Shown in pieces: positions 8,329 through 17,039 of a stretch of DNA of 61,899 bases (position 1 is the first letter of the stretch; every line of letters begins with the position of its first letter). The position numbers were made by a program, and so were the translations under genes. A model generated the notes under the pieces. The model did not search any database. It had not been told where the DNA came from and saw nothing but the letters and a program-made list of their open reading frames with translations. This DNA comes from CAYPHY01 sp964410625. GTDB taxonomy: Bacteria; Chloroflexota; Anaerolineae; Promineifilales; Promineifilaceae. Location: NCBI GenBank assembly GCA_964410625.1, contig CAYPHY010000030.1:1-61899 (forward strand), in the 5' to 3' direction.

Positions 8329-8859
8329 ATGTTGGTTCGTAGAGGCTTGTTTTTGTGGTTGGTTTTGTTGTTGGCGGCGGTGTTAGTCGCTTGTTCACCG
8401 GCGGGAAGCGGAGGGACGGAACCGGCGGCCGACGGACAGCAGAGCGGGCATGAGAACGAAGCGGCCGATGACCATGACGATGACGCGGCCGATCATGAGC
8501 ATGAAGAAGGGGAGGAGGAGCATGACCACGAGGGGGAAAGCGCGGGACATGGGCATGGCGACCGGATTCCCAATAATGGCGCGACGATACGCATCGTTTC
8601 GCCGGAGGATGGGGCGGTGTTTGGCGCGGCCGATGAGGTGCTGGTCGAGGTGGAGGCAGAGGGCTTTGACCTGACCGAGGAAGGCAACCATTGGCATGTC
8701 TATGTGGACGGGGCTTCCTTTGGTATGATCATGGGCGGCGACACCGACCACGCCCTGCGTAACCTTGAACCAGGGACGCATGAGATCAGCGTCTACCTCT
8801 CCAACGAAGCCCACGAAGAGTTTGAGGATGGCGATACGGTGACGATCGTTGTTGAGTGA
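8329..8859 (+). CDS. His/Asp/Glu-rich metal-binding-type lipoprotein
   Basis: 176 residues. Lipobox VLVAC near residue 22 and a strong Shine-Dalgarno (AAGGAG) fix the start. Residues ~38-78 are an extremely acidic, His-rich linker (HENEAADDHDDDAADHEHEE and similar), likely to bind copper or another divalent metal. The C-terminal domain (~85-176) is an Ig-like sandwich of the DUF4399 type, with NHWHVYVDG and PGTHEISVYL. Upstream of a CopC-CopD fusion, it is plausibly a periplasmic or surface metal chaperone. Confidence 0.75.
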   Translation: MLVRRGLFLWLVLLLAAVLVACSPAGSGGTEPAADGQQSGHENEAADDHDDDAADHEHEEGEEEHDHEGESAGHGHGDRIPNNGATIRIVSPEDGAVFGAADEVLVEVEAEGFDLTEEGNHWHVYVDGASFGMIMGGDTDHALRNLEPGTHEISVYLSNEAHEEFEDGDTVTIVVE

Positions 8860-8895
8860 TGAGTGGCGAGTGGTTAGTGGTTAGTGGCTAATCCG
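8860..8895. repeat. GAGTGGTTAGTGG simple repeat
   Basis: Short tandem GTGG(T/C)(T/G)AGTG units directly before the chosen ATG at 8896. They create an in-frame GTG at 8884 that is probably not the native start. Confidence 0.6.
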
Positions 8896-11241
8896 ATGGT
8901 AAAAAGACGCTTCCTATTGACGGCCGTTCTCGCGCTTTTGCTGGTGATGCTGGCGGCCGTCGCTCGCCCGGTCTACGCCCATGCCGTGCCGGTCAGATCG
9001 CAACCGGCGGCCAATGCCACATTGGAGGAACCGCCGGCGGAAGTGGTGATCGAGTTCAATGAGCCGGTGGTCGCTGAACTGAGTACGATCACCGTGCTGA
9101 CGCAGGTGGGAGAGCAGGCGGCCGGTGGGGCAGTGGAGGTCGTGGACGAAGCGACGCTGCGTATCCCACTGCCCGCGCTCAACCAGGGGGCGTATCTGGT
9201 TAGCTGGCGGGTGTTGTCGGCCGTTGATGGTCACACCACCAGCGGCACATTCTCCTTCGGCGTTGGTGTGGCGGCGGCCGATGCGGGTGAGGGGGGCGGC
9301 ACGGTCACGGCCCGCCTTTCCATCCTCAGCATCCTGGCGCGGGGGCTGACCTTGACCGGCATCATCCTGCTGATCGGCTTCTTCGCCTTTCGCTTCTTCA
9401 TCTGGCGGCCGATCGTGCGTGGAGAGGAGTTGGAAGCGGCCGAGGCGGAAGTGGACCGCGAACACGGCCGCCGCAGCCTGCAAATCTCCCTCTTCGCCGT
9501 CACCCTCCTCGCGCTGTCATTGCTGCTGACCCTCTTCGACCAGGCCCAAACCTTCCAACTGTTGCAACCGGGCAACCTGACCACCTGGCTCGGCACGCGC
9601 TTCGGCCAAATGTGGGCCGCGCGGCTGCTGCTGACGACGGTGTTGTGGGGGGTGTTGCTCTTGGGGATAAAGGATGAAGGGCAAAGGATGAAGGATGAAG
9701 GCAGAAAGATGAAAGACAGCGTCCCTCATCCTTCAGCCCTCATCCTTCAGCCCTTATCCCTTCTTTTGGCGGTCGCCATTGCCGTCACCAACGCTCTGAC
9801 CAGCCACAGCGCGGCGTTGCTGGAGGGGGGGGCGGCGGCGATCCTGGTTGATCTGGGGCATACGCTGGCGGCCGGGGTGTGGGTTGGTGGGTTGCTGGCG
9901 TTGGCGCTGGCTATGTGGCTGGCGCGGGGATTGGCGGCCGAAAGCCGGATGTGGCTGGGGCTGAACCTGATCCTCAACTTCTCCGCGCTGGCGGCCACGG
10001 CGATTGGCATCCTCTTGCTCAGCGGCGGCTATCTCTCCTGGCAGCACATCCGCACCTGGTCGGCGCTGGTTGGCACCGCCTACGGCCGCACGCTGCTGGT
10101 CAAGCTGGCGTTGGCCTTGCTGGCTATTCTCCTGGCGGCGTTTAACTTGCTCTATCTGAAGCCGCGCCTCGACCGGCTTTATGAGGAGCCGGAAACGGCC
10201 GCAGCGAAAACGGCCGTGCGCCGTTTCCGCGTCGTTGTCACCGCCGAGGCGATTATCGCCGTGTTGATCTTGTTCAGCGCGGCGTTGCTTTCGGACTTGC
10301 AACGGGCGGCCGATGCCCCTCCGCTGGCCGACGAGGCCAATCTGCTCTTCCTGGAGCAAACGGTGGATGATCTCGATGTGACGCTGACGCTCAACCCGGC
10401 GCTGGTCGGCAACAACTACTTTGAGGTGATCCTGCGTGACGCAAACGGCGCACCCGTGGATGGGGCCGAAGTCTCGCTGCGCTTCAGCTTCCTCGGCCAG
10501 GCATTAGGGGCGGACAGCGGCGAAGCCATCCCACACGGCAACGGCGGCTACCATCTGGAAGGGAGCTATATCAGCCTTTCCGGGCCGTGGCAGGTGGAGG
10601 TGGCGATTCGACGGCCCGGCCAGTTCGATACCTTCGTCCCCTTCCGCCTCGATGCGGCAATTGGTGGCAGCATCCGTTCGGCCGAAGTGGGGCCGGGGCC
10701 GTTGGAACGCTTCGCCCGCTTTATGACCATCGGTGGCGGGCTGGCGACGGGGGCGGGGATGGTCTTGCTGGCGATTGGCTGGGGCTTTGTCGCCATTCGC
10801 GCCGCCAACCGCGAGTGGCAACTGGTCCCGTTGCTGCTGGTCAGCATCCTGCTCTTCTGGCTTGGCTCGACACAACTGTTCACCTTCTTCGACGAGGAGT
10901 TCACCCCCGCCCGCTTCCTCAACAACCCCATCCTGCCCGACGCCCAATCGGTGGCCCAGGGGCAGGCGTTGTATGACCAATATTGTGTGGCCTGTCATGG
11001 GGAGGAAGGTAAGGGGGATGGGCCGGGAGCGGCCAACCTCTCTCCGCCACCGGCCGACTTTGGCAGCGGCCACACCGACACCCACCCCGATGGCGACCTC
11101 TACTACTGGATTCGCAACGGGATTGAGGAGACGGCGATGCCCCCCTTCGAGGATGAGCTGACCAACGAGGAGACGTGGCATCTGGTCAACTATGTGCGGC
11201 GACTGAGCGCGACGGCCGCGCAGATGCAGGTGTCGAATTAG
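8896..11241 (+). CDS. CopC-CopD-YtkA-cytochrome c fusion protein
   Basis: 781 residues. Order: signal peptide; CopC copper-binding domain (~30-140; mature N-terminus starts at His in AHAVPVRSQPA, with GHTTSGTFSFGV at its end); CopD-type multi-helix membrane domain (~146-470); an exposed beta domain resembling YtkA (~492-585); two more membrane helices (~600-670); and a C-terminal class I cytochrome c with haem motif CVACH (697-701) and likely Met ligand in AMPPF (~748). Expected role: copper uptake or handling at the membrane coupled to an electron-transfer domain. A repeat-encoded insert (~256-290) interrupts the CopD region. Fusion of all four parts in one chain is unusual. Confidence 0.85.
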   Translation: MVKRRFLLTAVLALLLVMLAAVARPVYAHAVPVRSQPAANATLEEPPAEVVIEFNEPVVAELSTITVLTQVGEQAAGGAVEVVDEATLRIPLPALNQGAYLVSWRVLSAVDGHTTSGTFSFGVGVAAADAGEGGGTVTARLSILSILARGLTLTGIILLIGFFAFRFFIWRPIVRGEELEAAEAEVDREHGRRSLQISLFAVTLLALSLLLTLFDQAQTFQLLQPGNLTTWLGTRFGQMWAARLLLTTVLWGVLLLGIKDEGQRMKDEGRKMKDSVPHPSALILQPLSLLLAVAIAVTNALTSHSAALLEGGAAAILVDLGHTLAAGVWVGGLLALALAMWLARGLAAESRMWLGLNLILNFSALAATAIGILLLSGGYLSWQHIRTWSALVGTAYGRTLLVKLALALLAILLAAFNLLYLKPRLDRLYEEPETAAAKTAVRRFRVVVTAEAIIAVLILFSAALLSDLQRAADAPPLADEANLLFLEQTVDDLDVTLTLNPALVGNNYFEVILRDANGAPVDGAEVSLRFSFLGQALGADSGEAIPHGNGGYHLEGSYISLSGPWQVEVAIRRPGQFDTFVPFRLDAAIGGSIRSAEVGPGPLERFARFMTIGGGLATGAGMVLLAIGWGFVAIRAANREWQLVPLLLVSILLFWLGSTQLFTFFDEEFTPARFLNNPILPDAQSVAQGQALYDQYCVACHGEEGKGDGPGAANLSPPPADFGSGHTDTHPDGDLYYWIRNGIEETAMPPFEDELTNEETWHLVNYVRRLSATAAQMQVSN
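9661..9768. repeat. in-frame GATGAAGG/CATCCTTC hairpin cassette in the Cop fusion
   Basis: Left arm GGATGAAGG units (9663-9715), right arm CATCCTTCAG units (9725-9760). Translated in frame as a Lys/Asp/Glu-rich then Pro/Leu-rich linker between membrane helices. The same family is intergenic at 31929-31988 and in frame in the megasynthase A domain (19239-19350). Confidence 0.85.
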
Positions 11242-11270
11242 TAACGCAGATTTTCGCTGATGTGGAGGGT

Positions 11271-12320
11271 GTGAAACTATTTAACGCAGAGGCGCAGAGC
11301 AGCAGAGACGCAGAGAGCATTAAGCCCTCTGCGCCTCTGTCTCTCTGCGCCTCTGCGTTAAAAGTATTGTTGTTTATCCTGCTTCTGGCCGGGTCTTGGA
11401 TGCTACTGCGGCGAGTGCGGCCGTTTCGTTTGCGGCTAGAGCGCCAACCACGGCCGCTCTCTTCCTATGATCAAGCAGTGGCGCGGATTGCGGCCGTGCA
11501 GGCGCAAGAGCAGGCGCGAGGCGACATCAACCCCGTGTGTACCACCCAACTGCTGACCCACGGAGGACGGACGGCGAAGGCAATGGTCTTCTTTCATGGC
11601 TTCACCAGTTGCCCGGCGCAGTTTGCGGCGTTGGGGCGGGTCTACTTTGAGCGCGGCTACAACGTCTATATCCCGCGCATCCCCCACCACGGCATGGCCG
11701 ATCTGATGAGCGATGCGTTGAAGCAGTTGACGGCCGAGGAGTTGGCTGCCTTCGGCATGGAAGCGGTGGATGTGGCGCACGGCCTGGGGGAGCAGGTGAG
11801 CATCTGCGGGCTTTCGATGGGTGGGGCGTTGGTGGCCTGGTTGGCGCAGGTGCGCGACGATATAGAGGTGGCAGCGTTGATTGACGCTTATCTAGGCATT
11901 GGCTTCCTCCCCGCCTGGCTGAGCCAACCACTGACCCGGCTGACGCTGGCGCTGCCCGACCGCTGGCAGTGGTGGGACCCGGTGCAGAAAGAAAACAACC
12001 GCGACACGGCTCCCTATGGCTATCGTCGCTATCCTACGCACGCGATGGGCGAGGCGTTGCGGCTGGGCTTTATCGCCCAACGATTGGCGCGGCAGGAGAA
12101 GCCGAAGGCGCAACAAATGGTGGTGGTCACCAATGCCAATGACGTGTCAGTCCATAACGGCATCACCATCGCGCTGGCCGAATCGTGGCGGAAACAGGGG
12201 GCGGCCGTTGCCGCGTATGAATTTCCGCGCTCACTCAACCTGCCACATGATCTCGTCGCCCCGGAAAGGGCGCATAGTAATACGGCCGCTGTCTATCCCA
12301 TTTTGCTAGAGCTTATCTGA
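11271..12320 (+). CDS. alpha/beta hydrolase, membrane-anchored
   Basis: About 349 residues from a GTG at 11271; GTG 11262 and TTG 11367/11370 are alternatives, so the start is uncertain. The segment from 11281 to 11361 is a 19-bp perfect inverted repeat and would encode ~27 residues before a signal-anchor helix (VLLFILLLAGSWMLL). The catalytic domain has FFHGFTSCP (oxyanion region), nucleophile elbow CGLSMGG (Ser ~182) and a C-terminal SLNLPHDLVAP with the probable catalytic His. It resembles carboxylesterase/lysophospholipase-type enzymes; substrate unknown. Confidence 0.78.
   Translation: MKLFNAEAQSSRDAESIKPSAPLSLCASALKVLLFILLLAGSWMLLRRVRPFRLRLERQPRPLSSYDQAVARIAAVQAQEQARGDINPVCTTQLLTHGGRTAKAMVFFHGFTSCPAQFAALGRVYFERGYNVYIPRIPHHGMADLMSDALKQLTAEELAAFGMEAVDVAHGLGEQVSICGLSMGGALVAWLAQVRDDIEVAALIDAYLGIGFLPAWLSQPLTRLTLALPDRWQWWDPVQKENNRDTAPYGYRRYPTHAMGEALRLGFIAQRLARQEKPKAQQMVVVTNANDVSVHNGITIALAESWRKQGAAVAAYEFPRSLNLPHDLVAPERAHSNTAAVYPILLELI
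11281..11361. repeat. GCAGAGG-family hairpin with 19-bp perfect arms
   Basis: TTAACGCAGAGGCGCAGAG (11281-11299) pairs exactly with CTCTGCGCCTCTGCGTTAA (11343-11361). Related copies lie at 7300-7333 and 17127-17210. Confidence 0.9.
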
Positions 12321-12329
12321 CTCTGTTGT

Positions 12330-12520
12330 TTACCACGGATGACACGGATCATACGGATACTTCGCTTCACTCAGCAAAAGCTTTCACGGATTTCACGAAA
12401 ATAGAAGGCAAGAATTCGTGTCATTCGTGTCATTCGTGTCGAAAAATTTTAGTTGCATACCCTGCAAGTAAAAAAATCCGTGTTCATCCGTTTCATCCGT
12501 CCCCATCCGTGGTTACAAAC
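12330..12520. repeat. composite CACGAAT / CATCCGT repeat between convergent genes
   Basis: GGATCATACGGAT-like units (12335-12362), ATTCGTGTC units (12413-12450) and TCATCCGT units (12475-12515). The end of the epimerase gene (codons for TTDGDG and the stop) lies inside the last part. Confidence 0.7.
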
Positions 12521-13518
12521 GATTCCAACGTCTTCGCTAACCCTTCAGCCAGGGTGTATTGAGGACGGAAGCCCAGCGCTTCGGCCGCGTGGCGCATGTC
12601 GAGGTGCAGGTCGAGGTGGAGCAGGGCGAGCGCCGGTTCGGAGAGGAGCGTGGCGGCCGAAGGGGAAAACGGCCGTATTGCCGGATGAAGCAGCCGTCCT
12701 GCGCCGTGAATGAACCTGGGGGGAATGGGCATGATGCGCGGCCCCCGGCCGGTCAACTGGCGATAGACGACGATCAGCTCATAGAGCGAGGTGGGTACGC
12801 CCGGCCCGGCGTTGTAGATGCCTCCGGCGGCCGTCGGCTGTTGGGCGGCTGTCCACAGCAGATTGGCGACATCGGCGGCATAGACCAGATCGAAGCGTTG
12901 GCGGCCGCCGTTGATCAGCGGCAAAAGGGGCAGCCGCGCCAGCCGCAAAGCCAGCGGCGTGAAGGTGCGGTCGCCAGGGCCATAGACGATGGAGGGGCGG
13001 ACGATGGTGGTGGGCAGGCCGCGCTGCTGGTATTCACCAACCGCTGCCTCGGCCAGCAGTTTGGAACGGCCGTAGAGGCTCAAGGGTTGCAAGGCGGCCG
13101 TTTCCGGCGTGGGGATGGGGACATCGGGGCTATAGACGCTGCTGGAGCTGACCAGGAGGAAGCGGCCGATCCCGGCGGCGTGGCTGGCGGCGAGCAACGA
13201 GCGCGTGAACTCGACATTCACCGCCCGATACCGCTCCCACTCGCGGCCGTGGGCTTCGCCAATCATAAAGGGGCCAAGCGCGGAGACGTAACCAGCGACA
13301 TGGAACACCATTTCGGCCCCGGCGACGGCCGTTCTTAACGCCCCTTCATCACGAAAATCGCCACGCAGCACCTCCGCGCCGCCTGCTTCCAGAGCGCGGG
13401 TGTTGCTGGACGGCCGCGCCCACACCCGCACGCCGATACCTTCAGCCAGCAGCCGCTCGACCAGATGCCCGCCAATCAACCCCGTCCCGCCGGTCACTAA
13501 TACCATCATCCCCTTCAT
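12493..13518 (-). CDS. NAD-dependent epimerase/dehydratase (extended SDR)
   Basis: About 341 residues. The Rossmann motif TGGTGLIGG is at the N-terminus, and YGRSK supplies the catalytic Tyr and Lys of extended SDRs, with SSSSVYSP before it and VRPSIVYGPGDR after it. Acts on a nucleotide sugar or another hydroxy/keto substrate in the cytosol; specificity is unknown. Start chosen at ATG 13518 (MKGMMVLVTGG); ATGs at 13509 and 13506 are possible, and the TTG at 13524 falls in a repeat. The last residues are encoded by a simple repeat. Divergent from the DUF2723 gene. Confidence 0.85.
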   Translation of the reverse strand: MKGMMVLVTGGTGLIGGHLVERLLAEGIGVRVWARPSSNTRALEAGGAEVLRGDFRDEGALRTAVAGAEMVFHVAGYVSALGPFMIGEAHGREWERYRAVNVEFTRSLLAASHAAGIGRFLLVSSSSVYSPDVPIPTPETAALQPLSLYGRSKLLAEAAVGEYQQRGLPTTIVRPSIVYGPGDRTFTPLALRLARLPLLPLINGGRQRFDLVYAADVANLLWTAAQQPTAAGGIYNAGPGVPTSLYELIVVYRQLTGRGPRIMPIPPRFIHGAGRLLHPAIRPFSPSAATLLSEPALALLHLDLHLDMRHAAEALGFRPQYTLAEGLAKTLESFVTTDGDG

Positions 13519-13562
13519 TATCAATTAACAATTGACAATTAACAATTGACAATTGACAATTC
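13519..13562. repeat. CAATTAACAATTGACAATT simple repeat between divergent genes
   Basis: Tandem ACAATTGACAATT units fill the space between two divergent genes, where both promoters would be expected. No clean -10/-35 pair was recognised. Confidence 0.65.
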
Positions 13563-13569
13563 CTGTTCA

Positions 13570-15288
13570 ATGAGACCAAAGTTAATCGCTATCCTCCTAT
13601 TTTTTCTCACCCTGATCTTCTATCTCTACACCCTCCAACCCTCCCTGGCCTGGGGGGATGGGATTCGTTTGCAGCGGGAAGTGGTGACGGCCGAATCCTT
13701 CATCCTCGCCGAAATGGTGGACGTCGAGTTCGCCCCCGACCCCTATCCCTTTGCCCGGCTCGGCGTGGCAGCCTGGGACCATCCGCTATATGTGATGATC
13801 GGCCACACTTTGGTGCGGTTGCTGCCGGGTGTCGAGCCGTTGTGGCTGGTCAATGCGGTATCGGCCGTCTTTGGCGCGGCGGCGGTGGCGATGCTCTTCT
13901 TGTACGCTCAGCGACATCTCGGCGGCTGGATGGCGGCGTTGTATGCGGCCGTCGCCCTCGCCCTCTCCCACACCTTTTGGTGGCACGCAGCCACGCCGGA
14001 AGTGTATACGCTCTTCGCCTTCCTGCTGCTGCTGGCGATTTATTGGTATGATGCTTATCAGCGAGGCGGTGGTGAGCGTTATCTGCTGGCGGCCGCCTTC
14101 GCCCTCGGCCTGGGGGCGGCCAACCATTTGCTGGCCTTCCTCGCCTTACCGGCATGGGGGCTATATTGGCTGCTGGACGGCCGTTGGCGGCGGCCGTGGC
14201 CTCGGCCCAATCGCCACACCTTTCTCCTGCTTGGCGGATGTTTGCTGCTCTTTTTCGCCGGCTTTGCCCCTTACTGGATCCAAGCCCTGCGCTTGCTGCG
14301 TACCTTTCCGCCGGAGATGCTGCTTGGCCCGGCCATTGGCACAACGTTCTTTCGCGGTTCGTTAGCACTCCTGCCCGGCCAACTGCTGGCGGGGGCTGTG
14401 AGCTATCTCATCTTTCTGCTCTACCAGTTTAATCCGTTGGGGGTAGGGATTGGGGTTTATGGGTGGTGGAGCGGCCGTCGCCATGCCCCGCGCCTCTGGA
14501 AGCAAGCGCTTGCCCTTTACCTCGTCTATCTGCTCTTTGGCCTTGTCTATCAAGTCTCCGACCAGTTTGCCTTCTTTCTCGGCTCCCATCTGTTTTGGGC
14601 GGTGGCGATGGGGATGGGGGTAAGTGGAGCGTGGGGAGTGGCGAGTGCGGAGAAGGAGAGTAGGAGACTGCGAGATTTGAGTTTGGGAGAGTGGAGCGTG
14701 GGGAGTGGGGAGTGGAGGAAGTGGGTGGTTGTGGGGGGATGGGTGGGGGTGCTGGTGATGCCGCTAGTCTATGGGGGGGCGGCCGATGTTTTACGCGCGG
14801 TGGGCGTGACGGAAGAGGCGTTTGGCGTGCCACAAGTTGGGGTGGGGGTGCGCGATGGGTTAGAGTATTATGTTAACCCAAACAAGCGCGGGGATACCGC
14901 TGCGTATCGCTTTGGGGTAGAGACCTTGGCGAATTTGCCGCCGTCGGCCGTTGTCCTGGCCGAATGGTACACCGACACCGATGAATACTTTGTCCTGCGT
15001 TACTTCACGGTGGTCGAGGGGCTACGGCCGGACGTCGAGATCATCGGTTGGCCGGCGGAAGACCCATTTTTGTTTGATTCAGGGTTGGCGGTGGGAGTGG
15101 TAGCGGCCGAATTGCCACGCCGTCCGGTTTACCTGGCCTCGCTCAGCACCCAATTTTACGATGCATCCACCTTGCTGGCCGACTACTGCATTGTGCCGGA
15201 GCATAACCTCTACCGCATCTATCCGCCAGAGACAGCGGCCGACACGCTCAACTGTTTGCCCGTCGAAGCAGCAGAGAGTGAGCAGTAG
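13570..15288 (+). CDS. DUF2723 family (TMEM260-like) integral membrane protein
   Basis: 572 residues from the ATG at 13570 (an upstream TTG lies in a repeat). The N-terminal PSLAWGDGIRLQREVV region and the run of ~10 hydrophobic helices match the DUF2723 family, related to GT-C protein O-mannosyltransferases. An exposed C-terminal domain (~450-572) contains VVLAEWYTDTDEYFVLRYF. Role in glycosylation is inferred from fold relatives. A Ser/Glu/Trp-rich segment (~355-395, nt 14640-14720) is encoded by GAGTGGGGAGTGG repeat units inserted between helices. Confidence 0.8.
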   Translation: MRPKLIAILLFFLTLIFYLYTLQPSLAWGDGIRLQREVVTAESFILAEMVDVEFAPDPYPFARLGVAAWDHPLYVMIGHTLVRLLPGVEPLWLVNAVSAVFGAAAVAMLFLYAQRHLGGWMAALYAAVALALSHTFWWHAATPEVYTLFAFLLLLAIYWYDAYQRGGGERYLLAAAFALGLGAANHLLAFLALPAWGLYWLLDGRWRRPWPRPNRHTFLLLGGCLLLFFAGFAPYWIQALRLLRTFPPEMLLGPAIGTTFFRGSLALLPGQLLAGAVSYLIFLLYQFNPLGVGIGVYGWWSGRRHAPRLWKQALALYLVYLLFGLVYQVSDQFAFFLGSHLFWAVAMGMGVSGAWGVASAEKESRRLRDLSLGEWSVGSGEWRKWVVVGGWVGVLVMPLVYGGAADVLRAVGVTEEAFGVPQVGVGVRDGLEYYVNPNKRGDTAAYRFGVETLANLPPSAVVLAEWYTDTDEYFVLRYFTVVEGLRPDVEIIGWPAEDPFLFDSGLAVGVVAAELPRRPVYLASLSTQFYDASTLLADYCIVPEHNLYRIYPPETAADTLNCLPVEAAESEQ

Positions 15289-15291
15289 GTA

Positions 15292-15385
15292 GGGAGTGGG
15301 GGGCAGAGGAGCAGGGGAGCAGAGGAGCGGGGGAGAATCTCCCAATCTCCCAATCTCCCAATCTCCTAATCTCCAATCCGCAATC
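15292..15385. repeat. GGAGCAGAGGAGC and CTCCCAATCTCC repeats
   Basis: Two simple-repeat types side by side between convergent genes (15300-15335 and 15336-15380). Same types as the in-frame cassettes in the megasynthase. Confidence 0.75.
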
Positions 15386-15386
15386 C

Positions 15387-16034
15387 TCAAGGTGCTCCCA
15401 AGGCTGCGCCCAGTACGCGAAACGCTTCCTTAATCTGTTCCAGCAAAACGGTGAAACCCATTTCATCCAGGGGGATCGTCACCGGAAATTCAAGCCTGAC
15501 CGGTACCTCGGCCTGCACCGGCACTTCCGTTTGCACCGGCACTTCCAGCGGCAAATTGACGGGGATTTCCAGTTCGACCGGCACCTCCAGGTTGACCGGA
15601 ATATCCGTTTGCAGATTGATGGGAATGCTGGCGCGAAGCGGGACTTGCACCGGCACTCGTTGCCCCAACACAACGACCGATACCTCAATGTCGCGATCAA
15701 TGTTGACCACGTCGGTGATCGGCACGGAGATGGTCTCGCTGACGGTAATCGAGGTTGAGACGGGGATGGTGGTGCTAATGGGGACGGGGAAGGTGTCGCT
15801 GAAGGGAATGGACAACGAGAGCGGAATGGTCTCGCTGACCACCACCGGCAAATCAAAGTTGTTCAGTTCCACCGTTTCCAACATCTGGGTAATGGAGGTG
15901 ACTTCTTGTTGTGCTCGGAGGCGAAAGCTATAGAGGTAATAGAGTAGGACAAGGTTGATGCCCAATGAAATCGTGACGATGAGCCATAGCAAGATGTAGT
16001 GCCAGCTAATGCGGCGTGTGTTTGTTTCGGGCAA
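15387..16034 (-). CDS. membrane-anchored hexapeptide-repeat (xxEVPV) protein
   Basis: 215 residues, no recognised family. A single N-terminal membrane helix (~13-35, ILLWLIVTISLGINLVLLYYL) is followed by a short helical linker and then ~130 residues of alternating hydrophobic/polar strand sequence. From ~125 on it has a clear six-residue period: IPVNLE, VPVELE, IPVNLP, LEVPVQ, TEVPVQ, AEVPVR, LEFPVT. It ends in an amphipathic helix (FTVLLEQIKEAFRVLGAAL). A beta-solenoid or extended beta fibre outside the membrane is likely. No partner gene is evident. Confidence 0.65.
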   Translation of the reverse strand: MPETNTRRISWHYILLWLIVTISLGINLVLLYYLYSFRLRAQQEVTSITQMLETVELNNFDLPVVVSETIPLSLSIPFSDTFPVPISTTIPVSTSITVSETISVPITDVVNIDRDIEVSVVVLGQRVPVQVPLRASIPINLQTDIPVNLEVPVELEIPVNLPLEVPVQTEVPVQAEVPVRLEFPVTIPLDEMGFTVLLEQIKEAFRVLGAALGAP

Positions 16035-16054
16035 GGCTGCCTCCCTTATAAAAT

Positions 16055-16115
16055 AAACCTCTGAGGTCTTGATATGACTATGATAGCAGACCTACGTTTT
16101 AGACCTCAGAGGTTT
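16055..16115. repeat. 15-bp inverted repeat (CCTCTGAGGTCT family)
   Basis: AAACCTCTGAGGTCT (16055-16069) pairs perfectly with AGACCTCAGAGGTTT (16101-16115), followed by a short T-run on the plus strand. Another member with the same core is at 54486-54518. Confidence 0.85.
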
Positions 16116-16184
16116 TTGATGATCGTGTTCATTGCTCAAGCTGTCGAGAATTGTAGCGACTTCTTGAGGGCGTGCTAGTGATTT

Positions 16185-16268
16185 TGGGGATTGGAGGATT
16201 GGGGATTAGGAGATTAGAGATTGGGAGACTCTCCCCTGCTCCTCCGCTCCTCTGCTCCCCTGCTCTTT
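16185..16268. repeat. GGATTGGGGATTAGGAG and CTCCTCTGCTCC repeats
   Basis: Two adjacent simple-repeat blocks beyond the thioesterase stop codon. No gene in 16035-16267. Confidence 0.75.
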
Positions 16269-17029
16269 TACTCCCCTTCCCGCTTCTCTATCCTAGACAA
16301 ACAACGGCCGATCACCCCCAACATCTCCCGCCGGTTGGCCGGGTCGAGGAGGAAGAGGTGGTCGCCGTGGAGGGGGATGTGGGTGAGCGAGTGGGTGGAA
16401 TAGGAGTCCCAGGCGGCAAGGTCGGCCGCGCTGACTTGTGGATCGGCCGTTCCGCCGAATAGGGTCAGCGGACAATCAAGCGGGGCCTCGTTGGTGGGGA
16501 CGGCCGTTTCCACCAGCGCAAAGTCGGCACGTAGCGCAGGCAATACCAGCTCAAGCAGTTCGCGATGCGCAAGCAGTTCATCGGGCAGCGCGTGGCGTTG
16601 GCGCAAGGCGGCGATGAAGGCGTCGCGGGGCAGGTCATGGAGCGTTGCTTGCCTTTGCGGGCAGCCGGGTGCAGGACAGGCGGAGAGAAAAAGATGGTGG
16701 GGCTGCGGCCGTCCCTGGCGGCGCAACCAGCAGGCGAGTTCATAGGCTACTCGCGCCCCCAGGCTGTGGCCGAAAAAGGCATAGGGTTCGCCGGTCAGGG
16801 GGGTGATCGCCTCTCCTAGCCTTTCAACCAGTTCAGCGAGATTGGTCAGCGGCCGTTCCTTCAGACGCGCTCCACGACCGGGCAAAACGGCCGCCCACAC
16901 CGCCACCCCCGGCAGCCCCTCCGCCCAACCACGAAACACCGGCACGCCTCCTCCGGCATAAGGAAAGCAGAAGAGGCGCGGGCCACGCTCTGGGCTTTGG
17001 GGTAGGCGGGTAAACCAGTTTTGTTGCAT
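16268..17029 (-). CDS. type II thioesterase of the megasynthase locus
   Basis: 253 residues, the normal length for external (GrsT-like) thioesterases. They remove misprimed or stalled acyl groups from carrier proteins. Motifs: LFCFPYAGGG at the N-terminus, nucleophile elbow GHSLGA (Ser89), FGGTADPQVS with the acid residue, and LHGDHLFL with the catalytic His (~225). It is downstream and co-oriented with the megasynthase, 223 bp from its stop, with a repeat-rich gap between. Confidence 0.9.
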   Translation of the reverse strand: MQQNWFTRLPQSPERGPRLFCFPYAGGGVPVFRGWAEGLPGVAVWAAVLPGRGARLKERPLTNLAELVERLGEAITPLTGEPYAFFGHSLGARVAYELACWLRRQGRPQPHHLFLSACPAPGCPQRQATLHDLPRDAFIAALRQRHALPDELLAHRELLELVLPALRADFALVETAVPTNEAPLDCPLTLFGGTADPQVSAADLAAWDSYSTHSLTHIPLHGDHLFLLDPANRREMLGVIGRCLSRIEKREGE

Positions 17030-17039
17030 CTTTTTAAAC

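Noticed and set aside
12493..13518. Calling the SDR gene galE to complete the Leloir pathway
   Set aside because: The protein is a generic extended SDR lacking features I could tie to UDP-galactose, and it is 45 kb from galT/galK.
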